From the NCBI GenBank assembly GCA_028717645.1, contig JAQUNK010000009.1:1-45873 (forward strand): a DNA stretch of 45,873 nucleotides, in the 5' to 3' direction. This document shows, piece by piece, positions 8,803 to 14,792 of the stretch. The notes under the pieces were generated by a model, which worked only from the letters and a program-made list of their open reading frames with translations, searched no databases and was not told where the DNA came from. The stretch comes from Candidatus Omnitrophota bacterium. Its GTDB lineage: Bacteria; Omnitrophota; Gorgyraeia; Gygaellales; JAMWDD01. Position 1 is the first letter of the stretch. Each line of letters begins with the position of its first letter. Made by a program: the position numbers and the translations under genes.

Positions 8803-9326
8803 GTGTAGTCTTAAGTATTTTTATATTATTCAATCCCGCTTGTGTAATTGCGGGATTTTTCGATGAAAAAGATACTTCAATACAGCAAAGCGGTTGTAGC
8901 GACTGTCAAAGCCAAAAACTTAACTTGGATCCTGAATTAAAAGATAAAGTCGCAGCTATAGAAAAGAAAATCTCCAATAACCTCAATAAAAATACCAGCG
9001 GTAATGAGATTACCCTATTTATTGGCCTTAGCGACAGTTCCTTTGATCAAGCGGTTAATTCGTTAATCAAATTCAAGAATGACAATCCTAGCTGGGCGGT
9101 TAAAGGAGTTATTATTGGTGGCAAAAATAATTTAAAAGAGAAATTGCTTACGAAACAGAAGTTTTTTGGTAGCGGTGTTGAATTCAGCATTGACCTAAGC
9201 GGTAACCTTGCAAAAGAATTTAATATCCTTAAGACACCGGTTTATCTGATTACCTATAACGGCAGCCAGCAGAAAATAACCAGCCTGTCTGATTTTAATG
9301 GCTTCATATCAAGACTTAATAAATGA
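8787..9326 (+). CDS. trbC: TrbC-like thioredoxin-fold transfer protein
   Basis: I take the ATG at 8787 (GGAG about 10 bases upstream); a TTG at 8763 is possible but would put residues before the signal peptide. The 179-residue product starts with an export signal (MLYLLSVVLSIFILF) and has a CSDC motif soon after. A thioredoxin-like domain follows (EITLFIGLSDSSFDQAVNSL, VKGVIIGGKNN, EFNILKTPVYLITYN), typical of F-type TrbC, a periplasmic pilus assembly factor. It lies directly between traU-like and traF-like genes, an order seen in F-type and ICE systems. Confidence 0.65.
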   Translation: MLYLLSVVLSIFILFNPACVIAGFFDEKDTSIQQSGCSDCQSQKLNLDPELKDKVAAIEKKISNNLNKNTSGNEITLFIGLSDSSFDQAVNSLIKFKNDNPSWAVKGVIIGGKNNLKEKLLTKQKFFGSGVEFSIDLSGNLAKEFNILKTPVYLITYNGSQQKITSLSDFNGFISRLNK

Positions 9327-10051
9327 GATTATTTATTCTTGTGTTTATTATTTTTTTATCGCACCTTGCTTTGGCAAAAGCAGAAAACATCTTTCTGTAT
9401 AGACGGATTGATTTTTTCCAAGATATAGGAATACAACAAGAACCTGCAATAGCGCAAACTAATAATTCTTCCGAAGCTATCCAAGAAGAATGGGCTGAGC
9501 CGATAATTAGCCCTTCAGGTCGGGTAACTATCTATGTTCCGCCTAAAGAAGTAAGGGATTTTTTGGATAAGCCTGATCCGGAAAGCGCAAAGGCATACTT
9601 ACAGTGGAATTTAAAAAGGATTAAGAAATTCATCTTAGCCCAGGAATTGCTAAGGAGAGAAGCAAAGGAGCTTGAGGTAATGAAGGAAACTAAAGGTCTA
9701 CTTGAGCCTGATTCCAGCGATACTTTTAAAGATTCAGGAGGTGATGTTAAAACCGGAACAGGGTATCTGTTTTATTTCATGCTAAAAGGATGTCCAACTT
9801 GCGAGAAAGAATCCCGGGTGATAGAAGATATTTACCTTAACCACCCCGAAATCAGGATTGAGGCCTTTGCCAAAGGTTTCTCTGATAGGGAACTAGAAAA
9901 CCTTAGATTCTCAGCTATGCAGGATAACGGAATGAGCAGCCTTTTTAAAGTTAAATCATATCCGGCTATCGCGGTATTTAACAAGAGGAATAAGAGGTAT
10001 TTTTTGTCTGGGCTTATGGATAAAGATAGGATACTTAATCTTTTCAAATGA
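9323..10051 (+). CDS. traF: TraF-like periplasmic thioredoxin-fold transfer protein
   Basis: The 242-residue product carries a signal peptide (about 1-20) and a C-terminal thioredoxin-like domain from about residue 147: YLFYFMLKGCPTCEKES with a CxxC active-site-like pair (about 157/160) and the later VKSYPAIAVFNK segment. The middle part, ESAKAYLQWNLKRIKKFI, resembles the helical region before the domain in F-type TraF. TraF proteins help fold disulfide-containing Tra proteins in the periplasm. It overlaps both neighbours by four bases (ATGA-type junctions). Confidence 0.75.
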   Translation: MRLFILVFIIFLSHLALAKAENIFLYRRIDFFQDIGIQQEPAIAQTNNSSEAIQEEWAEPIISPSGRVTIYVPPKEVRDFLDKPDPESAKAYLQWNLKRIKKFILAQELLRREAKELEVMKETKGLLEPDSSDTFKDSGGDVKTGTGYLFYFMLKGCPTCEKESRVIEDIYLNHPEIRIEAFAKGFSDRELENLRFSAMQDNGMSSLFKVKSYPAIAVFNKRNKRYFLSGLMDKDRILNLFK

Positions 10052-11319
10052 AGAAAATCATTATATCTCTAGCATTAATCTTGGCATTAAGAAGTATAAG
10101 CTATGCCGATATCTTCTCTAAAGATAATGCCTCTAGCCCTTATACCATTGATAGCGCTATTTCCGAAGAAAGGACCGGATTCTATTACCGAGGAGGGCTT
10201 GATTATCATCCAAATGTGCCACCTGATGAGCCGGAAGTAGGTTATTCTATCCTATCTGGTTCAAAAGGATGCAGCGGTTTTGATTTAGCCTCAAGTTTTA
10301 ATAGCGTGCTTTCAGAGCAGATCCTATCGGATTATATGAAAGGTATCTCTAGCGAAGCCATGGCAGCTGCGCCAATGCTATTGTTGGAGTATGTTTCACC
10401 GACTTTAGCTGATATCATCAAACACTTTAATGCCATGACTAATATGCGCCTAGGCCTCAGGTACGCCCAATGCGAGGATATCGAGAAGGCGGCCGGCGAA
10501 TACATGGATAAGCTAAGGAAGAAAAGCGAAAGTGAGTGTGTTAAAGAAAAGGTCGGCACTGGTCTTGATATTGACTCAGCGCTTAAGGCCTGCAAAGAGA
10601 ATAAAGACCCCTTTGCCTTCCTGAAGAATGCCGAAGGCATTCCCTTGGCACAGGGAGGCAAAATTGACGTCCTGTCTGATATCTTTAAGAGAATAAGCAT
10701 CCCTGATGAAAGGAAAGATTTTGTCAAATCAGTGGTGGGTGAGACTACAATCACCGCATCCCAGATTGAAAACAACAAGGGCGAAAAATCCATCTACAAA
10801 GTAAACGATGAATTCAGGACTGATACCTCTAATAAGCTGTTTTCCCTTACGGATGAATACTTGAATTCAAAAACATTATCTAGCGACTCTTTGAAAGAGC
10901 TATCTTTGCCCAACAATCCCGTAACAGAAGAGCAGATTAGAAACATCACCTTAATGCCCAAGGCAAAACAGTACATTGCGGTTTCCAAGCTATCTTCTGA
11001 CATAGCTTATTTTAAAACTATATCTCAATGCAGACAGGCAATGGATGACCTGTTGGAAGCTATGCGCGCGCTAGGATTGGATGATGTGCAGAGAGGCGTG
11101 CTTCAGCGTGATTATGATTACCTGAAGGAAAAGCTGGAGAGGTCTAAGGAAGAGAGGCAAATCTACAAAGACTATAACGAAGCCGTGGCGGGTATCTTAT
11201 CGGAATCAGAAAAAGAAAAACTCAATACCATCATAAATGATGATGGGACTACTTCGTATTTCAGCGATTCTACTGAAACACAGGATAAAAAAGAAATGTA
11301 TCTGCCTGAAGAGAAATAA
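10048..11319 (+). CDS. traH: TraH-like pilus/mating-pair assembly protein
   Basis: This 423-residue protein has a signal peptide (about 1-20). Its N-terminal pattern FYYRGGLDYHP, then CSGFDLASSFNSVL, AMAAAPMLLLEYVSPTLADIIKHF and the YAQCEDIEKAA segment resemble the TraH family of F-type and ICE transfer systems. TraH acts in the periplasm or outer membrane in pilus extension. The C-terminal third is predicted coiled coil (RDYDYLKEKLERSKEERQ). It is the last gene of the transfer module here and is followed by an intrinsic terminator. Other transfer genes (TraB, TraC, TraG, relaxase) are not in the window. Confidence 0.7.
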   Translation: MKKIIISLALILALRSISYADIFSKDNASSPYTIDSAISEERTGFYYRGGLDYHPNVPPDEPEVGYSILSGSKGCSGFDLASSFNSVLSEQILSDYMKGISSEAMAAAPMLLLEYVSPTLADIIKHFNAMTNMRLGLRYAQCEDIEKAAGEYMDKLRKKSESECVKEKVGTGLDIDSALKACKENKDPFAFLKNAEGIPLAQGGKIDVLSDIFKRISIPDERKDFVKSVVGETTITASQIENNKGEKSIYKVNDEFRTDTSNKLFSLTDEYLNSKTLSSDSLKELSLPNNPVTEEQIRNITLMPKAKQYIAVSKLSSDIAYFKTISQCRQAMDDLLEAMRALGLDDVQRGVLQRDYDYLKEKLERSKEERQIYKDYNEAVAGILSESEKEKLNTIINDDGTTSYFSDSTETQDKKEMYLPEEK

Positions 11320-11386
11320 AGAAGTAGCGAAAGATATCAATAAATATGTCTTTTTAAAGATTAAAGAATTTAAGCTTTTTAAAAGC

Positions 11387-11431
11387 AAAACCTTTGTTCA
11401 TTTTTTATAAATAACCGAGCAAAGGTTTTTG
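11387..11431 (+). terminator. Intrinsic terminator of the pilus/transfer operon
   Basis: AAAACCTTTGTTC (11387-11399) pairs over 13 positions, with one wobble, to GAGCAAAGGTTTT (11417-11429), and a T-run follows. It lies about 70 bases after the traH-like stop. The matching A-run on the other side would let it work in both directions. Confidence 0.8.
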
Positions 11432-11461
11432 TGTTTTTCCCAGGGTTCGCAACTCTTTTTA

Positions 11462-11490
11462 TTGACTATTGACTTCTCTAGATATACAAT
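11462..11490 (+). promoter_or_regulatory. Sigma70-like promoter for the HTH/AbiE operon
   Basis: TTGACT (11462-11467) and TACAAT (11485-11490) are separated by 17 bases, a near-consensus arrangement. It lies about 75 bases before the ATG of the small helix-turn-helix gene and after the terminator of the preceding module. Confidence 0.7.
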
Positions 11491-11563
11491 ATGGACTAAT
11501 AGTAAGTGCTTGAAATTGTATTTAGATGGTCAAAAACTTTAAAATCAGCACAGGTGAACCGTT

Positions 11564-11743
11564 ATGGTAGAGGATTTCAAAAAATATCTTAGCGTTAGCG
11601 ATATTTCCGAGAAATTCGGTGTAACTGAAGAATGGATTCGGGATTTGATTCAGGCCAAAAAGATCAAAGCGACCAAAATCGGACAATGGCGGGTGAAACC
11701 ACGAGATTTGGAAAAGTTCATTAAATCCCGTAGGAATTATTAA
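11564..11743 (+). CDS. Small excisionase-type helix-turn-helix protein
   Basis: This 59-residue protein is one winged-helix/HTH_17-like domain: YLSVSDISEKFGVTEEWIRDLI gives the helix-turn-helix, and KIGQWRVKPRDLEKFI the wing and last helix. Such proteins are annotated as excisionases or MerR-like DNA-binding proteins. No integrase lies nearby. It is the first gene after a strong promoter and heads the AbiE pair, so a regulator of this operon is more likely than an excision factor. A similar 71-residue protein heads the defence operon at 24202. Confidence 0.75.
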   Translation: MVEDFKKYLSVSDISEKFGVTEEWIRDLIQAKKIKATKIGQWRVKPRDLEKFIKSRRNY

Positions 11744-11776
11744 GGAAGTTTTGTATTGTTAGAAGTGAGGTGCACA

Positions 11777-12520
11777 TTGAATAAAAAAGCGTTAGTCAAA
11801 GAGTACGCGGGAAAACATCGATATTTTTCTTTGTCGCAAATTGCGCGGGATACGGGCCTGGATAGAAAAATACTGTGGGATTATTTGTCTCAATTGAAGG
11901 CGGATAAGGTTATTTTTGATGCCGGGTATGGCTGCTATAGCTCAATGGAGAAAGTGTTTATATTACCAACGGTAGCGCGCGCGCAAGATATTACGCAGTT
12001 TATTAAGAAAGAATTCCCGTTAGTCACTGATTTTGTTGTATGGGATACGAAGGCATTGCAATCCTTTTACCACCACACCCAGACACACCATATTACTTTT
12101 GTTGAGGTAGGCAAGGATGTTCTTCCTTCTGTTTATGATAAGGTATACCTTAAATTTCAGAATGTTTTAAGGGAGCATAGGTCTAAAGTATTTTTTAAAT
12201 CGTTTGATGTGACGCATGATCCGGTTGTTATAAGAGGATTGGTTTCCAGATCACCGCGGGTCGACCATGTTCCTACTTTGGAAAAAATATTGATTGATAT
12301 GTTTATGGATTTAGAAGAGTATAATTATATTGGTCGGATGGATTATTTGGAAATATGGCGGGAATTGATTCAAGAATATAGGATGGATATCCGTCTTATT
12401 CATGGCTATAGTAAGCGTAGAAAGTGCTTGGAAGGCATATTTTCACAACTTATTGATATAAAAGAGAGTTACGGTATAGAGTTTTGCCAACTACTCCGAG
12501 AAGTTGGTAAAACTCTATAA
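11777..12520 (+). CDS. AbiEi-like antitoxin/transcriptional regulator
   Basis: I choose the TTG at 11777, giving 247 residues, because GAGGTG sits a few bases before it; a TTG at 11756 and a GTG at 11765 are alternatives. The N-terminus is a winged-helix domain (FSLSQIARDTGLDRKILWDYLSQLKADKVIF), as in AbiEi antitoxins. The rest (FPLVTDFVVWDTKAL, HPVVIRGL-like DPVVIRGLVSRSPRV, VPTLEKILIDMFMD) matches AbiEi/DUF6577-type proteins. In this type IV system the antitoxin represses its own operon and protects against the AbiEii toxin without binding it. The toxin gene follows after 16 bases. Confidence 0.75.
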   Translation: MNKKALVKEYAGKHRYFSLSQIARDTGLDRKILWDYLSQLKADKVIFDAGYGCYSSMEKVFILPTVARAQDITQFIKKEFPLVTDFVVWDTKALQSFYHHTQTHHITFVEVGKDVLPSVYDKVYLKFQNVLREHRSKVFFKSFDVTHDPVVIRGLVSRSPRVDHVPTLEKILIDMFMDLEEYNYIGRMDYLEIWRELIQEYRMDIRLIHGYSKRRKCLEGIFSQLIDIKESYGIEFCQLLREVGKTL

Positions 12521-12536
12521 TTGTTAAGAGGATGGT

Positions 12537-13574
12537 ATGTTTGATAAAAATCAGATAGAGAGCTTACGAAAAGAGTTAAAAATCCGCGATCCCGGAATAT
12601 TTGAAAAGACTGTACGCGCCTTCAACTTGTTGGATGGGCTTCTTAAGGTTTATCCAGGGCTTATTTTTAAGGGTGGCACATCGATATTATTATACCAGTT
12701 TCCACCGGTACGCCTTTCGATCGATATTGATATTCTATTACCTGAGAAAGACAGGGAGCCCCTCTTGGCCAATTTTCAAGCAATTGCGGAAGCATCCGGT
12801 TTCAAGGCCGTAAAAGAAGATGAACGCCAGAGTAAGATCCCCAAAGCGCATTATAAATTTCGCTATGATCCGTTCTTTGGTCCGAGGGAGGATTCGATTC
12901 TTTTAGATGTTGTGTTTTGCGAGCATCCGTATCATAAGGTAGTTGAAAAATCTTTAAATGGATATCCATTGATTTGGTCTGATACGAATGTCGTTGTTAA
13001 AATACCTACAATTGATGGCCTCGTTGGGGACAAAATGACCGCGATTTCGCCTAAAACGCTTGGGCTTCGTTTGACCGAAGGCCGTGATATGGAGTATTTA
13101 AAACAAATCATTGACCTTGGGGTTTTGTTTAGCATGGCTGAAGATCTCGATGATATTCGGAATACGTTTAGTAAGACATGCGCTATGGAGAATGATTTCA
13201 GAAAGGCAAAATATTCTCAGGAAGAAATATTTGACGATATTCTCGAGGTATCTTTTCGGTATTCGCAATGGCTGCTTAAAGGAGCTGACAATTCGTTCAA
13301 AGAGATTGAAAGCATCAATAAGGGGCTTGAACGGTTAAGTAATCACCTTGTCGTACCGATTAGGCCTGATCATTTGAAGGTCGCATTTGCTAAGATTGCA
13401 TATATGATACGTTTGATGCGCGATACGAACGCATCAAAAATTATGAAAGATGTTAATTTGTCGGTTATTGACGGATTAGGTTTTGACGGTAGGTTTAAGA
13501 TTTTAGAAGGACTGAAGAAAATGAATACTCCGGCGTATTTCTATTGGGCCTTAGCTGTTGGGATAAAGAGCTAA
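12537..13574 (+). CDS. abiEii: AbiEii-like nucleotidyltransferase toxin
   Basis: This 345-residue protein has the nucleotidyltransferase core of the AbiEii/AbiGii family: KGGTS (Gly46, Gly47, Thr48, Ser49), then RLSIDIDILLP with metal-binding Asp63 and Asp65. The later lysine-containing motif is VGDKMTAI, around residue 163. AbiEii toxins transfer nucleotides to tRNA or other targets and cause abortive infection. The preceding gene is the matching antitoxin. Length and motifs look intact. A GC-rich hairpin follows the stop. Confidence 0.88.
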   Translation: MFDKNQIESLRKELKIRDPGIFEKTVRAFNLLDGLLKVYPGLIFKGGTSILLYQFPPVRLSIDIDILLPEKDREPLLANFQAIAEASGFKAVKEDERQSKIPKAHYKFRYDPFFGPREDSILLDVVFCEHPYHKVVEKSLNGYPLIWSDTNVVVKIPTIDGLVGDKMTAISPKTLGLRLTEGRDMEYLKQIIDLGVLFSMAEDLDDIRNTFSKTCAMENDFRKAKYSQEEIFDDILEVSFRYSQWLLKGADNSFKEIESINKGLERLSNHLVVPIRPDHLKVAFAKIAYMIRLMRDTNASKIMKDVNLSVIDGLGFDGRFKILEGLKKMNTPAYFYWALAVGIKS

Positions 13575-13590
13575 GAAACTATTCGAAGTG

Positions 13591-13619
13591 GCGCAAGTGC
13601 TTTGGAAAGCCATTTGCGC
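13591..13619 (+). terminator. Hairpin after the AbiE operon
   Basis: GCGCAAGTGCTTT and AAAGCCATTTGCGC form a compact imperfect hairpin 17 bases after the toxin stop. No long T-run follows, so it is a weak intrinsic terminator candidate. Confidence 0.45.
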
Positions 13620-13765
13620 AACTTATTGAAGTGAGTTAATGCCTATTTTTTAATGTGCCATAAATGCGTCAGACAGTACATAAACTCAACTCTAATTTCC
13701 TCTAGCCTTCCAGTCCAGCCATAAAATTTTAATCGCCCACTTTACCATTTAGCCGTCTTTAACTA

Positions 13766-14204
13766 CTACTTCAATCATTCACTTCCTTTCTTGTTTTTTG
13801 TTTTCTCTTGCCGTCACGTAATCCTCCTTTCTTTTTATCCGCCTACAATAACCCAAGCCTGACTTTTGTGCAAGAAAATCCTTTGGAAAAATTCATCTCT
13901 ACCTAAAAAGCCTTTTCGTGGTTTGCCTCGGAAAGGCTTTTTTGGTATCAGAAGTATTCTGCCCCTTGCGGGGAGTCTCAATTTTTCCAAAGGACTCCAC
14001 TGATGCTCGTTCGCTTGGCGCTCACTCCCTTCGGGCATGCCTGTTTTCTTGACAAAAGACCGTATTTTCTGTGGTGTGCCTCAAAAAATACTTCAACTTC
14101 TTGGGTTTTAATTTTCGGCGTCAAAAGAAAGGAGTTTCACATGAGCCAAGAAAAAACAAAACAAAAAACAAATCGAAAGGAGGTGAGTAACATGATTGAA
14201 GTAG
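13766..14204 (+). ncRNA. Structured element copy 1 (candidate cis-regulatory RNA or ssDNA structure)
   Basis: This region has no convincing gene on either strand before spoVG, but it folds extensively. Outer arms: 13766-13778 with 14192-14204 (13 bp), 13780-13790 with 14175-14185, 13791-13804 with 14158-14171 (14 bp), 13824-13835 with 14123-14134 (12 bp). Then AACCCAAG with CTTGGGTT, and CTTTTGTGCAAGAAAA (13863-13878) with TTTTCTTGACAAAAG (14044-14058). Inside are 13880-13893 with 13980-13993 (14 bp), a hairpin 13902-13945 with loop TGGTTTGCCT, CAGAA-GTA-TTCTG, CCCC-TTGC-GGGG, and a hairpin 14062-14091 with loop TGGTGTGCCT. Copy 2 at 17689-18086 keeps the same helices with compensatory changes. 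The 3' arm covers both ribosome sites of spoVG. The family is not one I recognise. The strand is assigned + because the arm pairs with the downstream gene start. Confidence 0.8.
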
Positions 14205-14446
14205 CACGTATTTTCAAAGTAGAAAATAAAGAAGAAAGTACCCTTAAAGCCTTCGTAGACGTCAAAGTCTCCGATGTAGTTTTAATCAAAGGCATCCGGG
14301 TACTGGCTAAAAAAGAGGGTGGGCTGTTTGCAGCTATGCCTTCCAATTTAGCTGGTGACGGTAAGTATTATCCTACCGTCAAGTTTCTGACGGCCGAAGC
14401 CAATGAAGAACTACAAAAGGTAGTTCTTACGGCTTACGAAGCTTAA
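14192..14446 (+). CDS. spoVG: SpoVG-family protein
   Basis: The 84-residue product aligns by eye with SpoVG: IEVARIFKVENKEESTLKAFVDVKVSDVVLIKGIRVL, then GGLFAAMPS and YYPTVKFLTAEANEELQKVVLTAYE. SpoVG is a small site-specific DNA/RNA-binding regulator found well beyond spore formers. I choose the ATG at 14192, right after GAAAGGAGGTGAG, because it begins the conserved domain. An in-frame ATG at 14141, also with a ribosome site (AAAGGAG), would add a 17-residue Lys/Gln-rich extension (MSQEKTKQKTNRKEVSN). Both ribosome sites lie in the 3' arm of the structured element. The modifier gene follows. Confidence 0.88.
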   Translation: MIEVARIFKVENKEESTLKAFVDVKVSDVVLIKGIRVLAKKEGGLFAAMPSNLAGDGKYYPTVKFLTAEANEELQKVVLTAYEA

Positions 14447-14448
14447 GA

Positions 14449-14487
14449 ATTAAAAAAGCTGTCCTATCGGCTATACGGGGAGAAAGA
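14449..14487 (+). promoter_or_regulatory. Repeated leader motif, copy a (upstream of the ubiquitin-like gene)
   Basis: The sequence GCTGTCCTATCGGCTATACGGGGAGAAAG sits between spoVG and the modifier gene. It recurs almost unchanged at 17374-17410 before another small gene. AGC/GGCT-type pairing forms a small hairpin whose one differing pair changes from a T-G wobble to T-A. The end of the motif supplies GGGGAG, about 12 bases from the start codon. It may be a translation control or RNA-binding site. Confidence 0.6.
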
Positions 14488-14495
14488 TAACTAAA

Positions 14496-14729
14496 ATGAA
14501 CTTAAACGAACTGAAAAACGAGAAGATCAACGTAACCATCGCAGGAGAAGAGGTTGAGGTAAAAAGAAGCGATTCCGTAAAGGACACCCTAACAAGGATC
14601 CTTCAGGAGAAGGGAATTGATTCCTTTACCATCCTGGTTGACGGCGCAGAAGTTACTTCAACCGATAACCTGCCAGCTACTTTTGACGGCCATGATATCG
14701 AAGTGGAAAAGTACGTCAAAGCAGGTTAA
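14496..14729 (+). CDS. Ubiquitin-like (beta-grasp) modifier protein
   Basis: This 77-residue protein has the beta-grasp order: two strands (KINVTIAG, EEVEVKRS), one helix (DSVKDTLTRILQEKG), strands FTILVDGAEV and DIEVEKYV, and a short free tail ending Lys-Ala-Gly. Modifiers usually end in Gly-Gly; a single terminal Gly also occurs in bacterial families such as those of PRTRC and related cassettes. The three following genes encode E2-like, E1-like and JAMM proteins, so this is very probably the substrate that is adenylated and conjugated. A 17-bp terminator-like hairpin follows directly, which may give more modifier than enzyme. Confidence 0.82.
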   Translation: MNLNELKNEKINVTIAGEEVEVKRSDSVKDTLTRILQEKGIDSFTILVDGAEVTSTDNLPATFDGHDIEVEKYVKAG

Positions 14730-14735
14730 AGCGTT

Positions 14736-14779
14736 AAGCCAAGAGAGGGAGAGAATTTTCTCCCTCTCTTGGCTTTTAA
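14736..14779 (+). terminator. Strong hairpin between modifier and E2-like gene
   Basis: AAGCCAAGAGAGGGAGA (14736-14752) pairs perfectly over 17 bp with 14759-14775, leaving a 6-nt loop, and TTTT completes it. It has the form of an intrinsic terminator. The next gene's ribosome site begins immediately after, and the operon continues in the same direction, so partial termination or mRNA end protection is the likely effect. Confidence 0.8.
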
Positions 14780-14792
14780 AGGAGAAAGAAAG

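Noticed and set aside
10332-10793. A 153-codon - strand frame opposite the traH-like gene
   Set aside because: It lies wholly opposite a gene with a clear signal peptide and family motifs, and its own sequence is Ser/Leu-rich with no domain: a shadow frame. The same holds for other antisense frames such as 30687-31229 and 34260-34538.
13835-14038. A - strand frame of 67 codons inside structured element copy 1, and a 63-codon one at 17627-17818, sharing RIFLHKSQ-W-IVGG
   Set aside because: The shared peptide covers the invariant helix of the element, and elsewhere the copies differ in ways that keep base pairing rather than protein sequence. The frames do not match in length or ends.
13766-14204. 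Retron, group II intron or tmRNA as identity of the structured element
   Set aside because: There is no reverse transcriptase, maturase or intron-end signature, and no tRNA-like acceptor or tag frame. The arms pair with the adjacent gene start instead.
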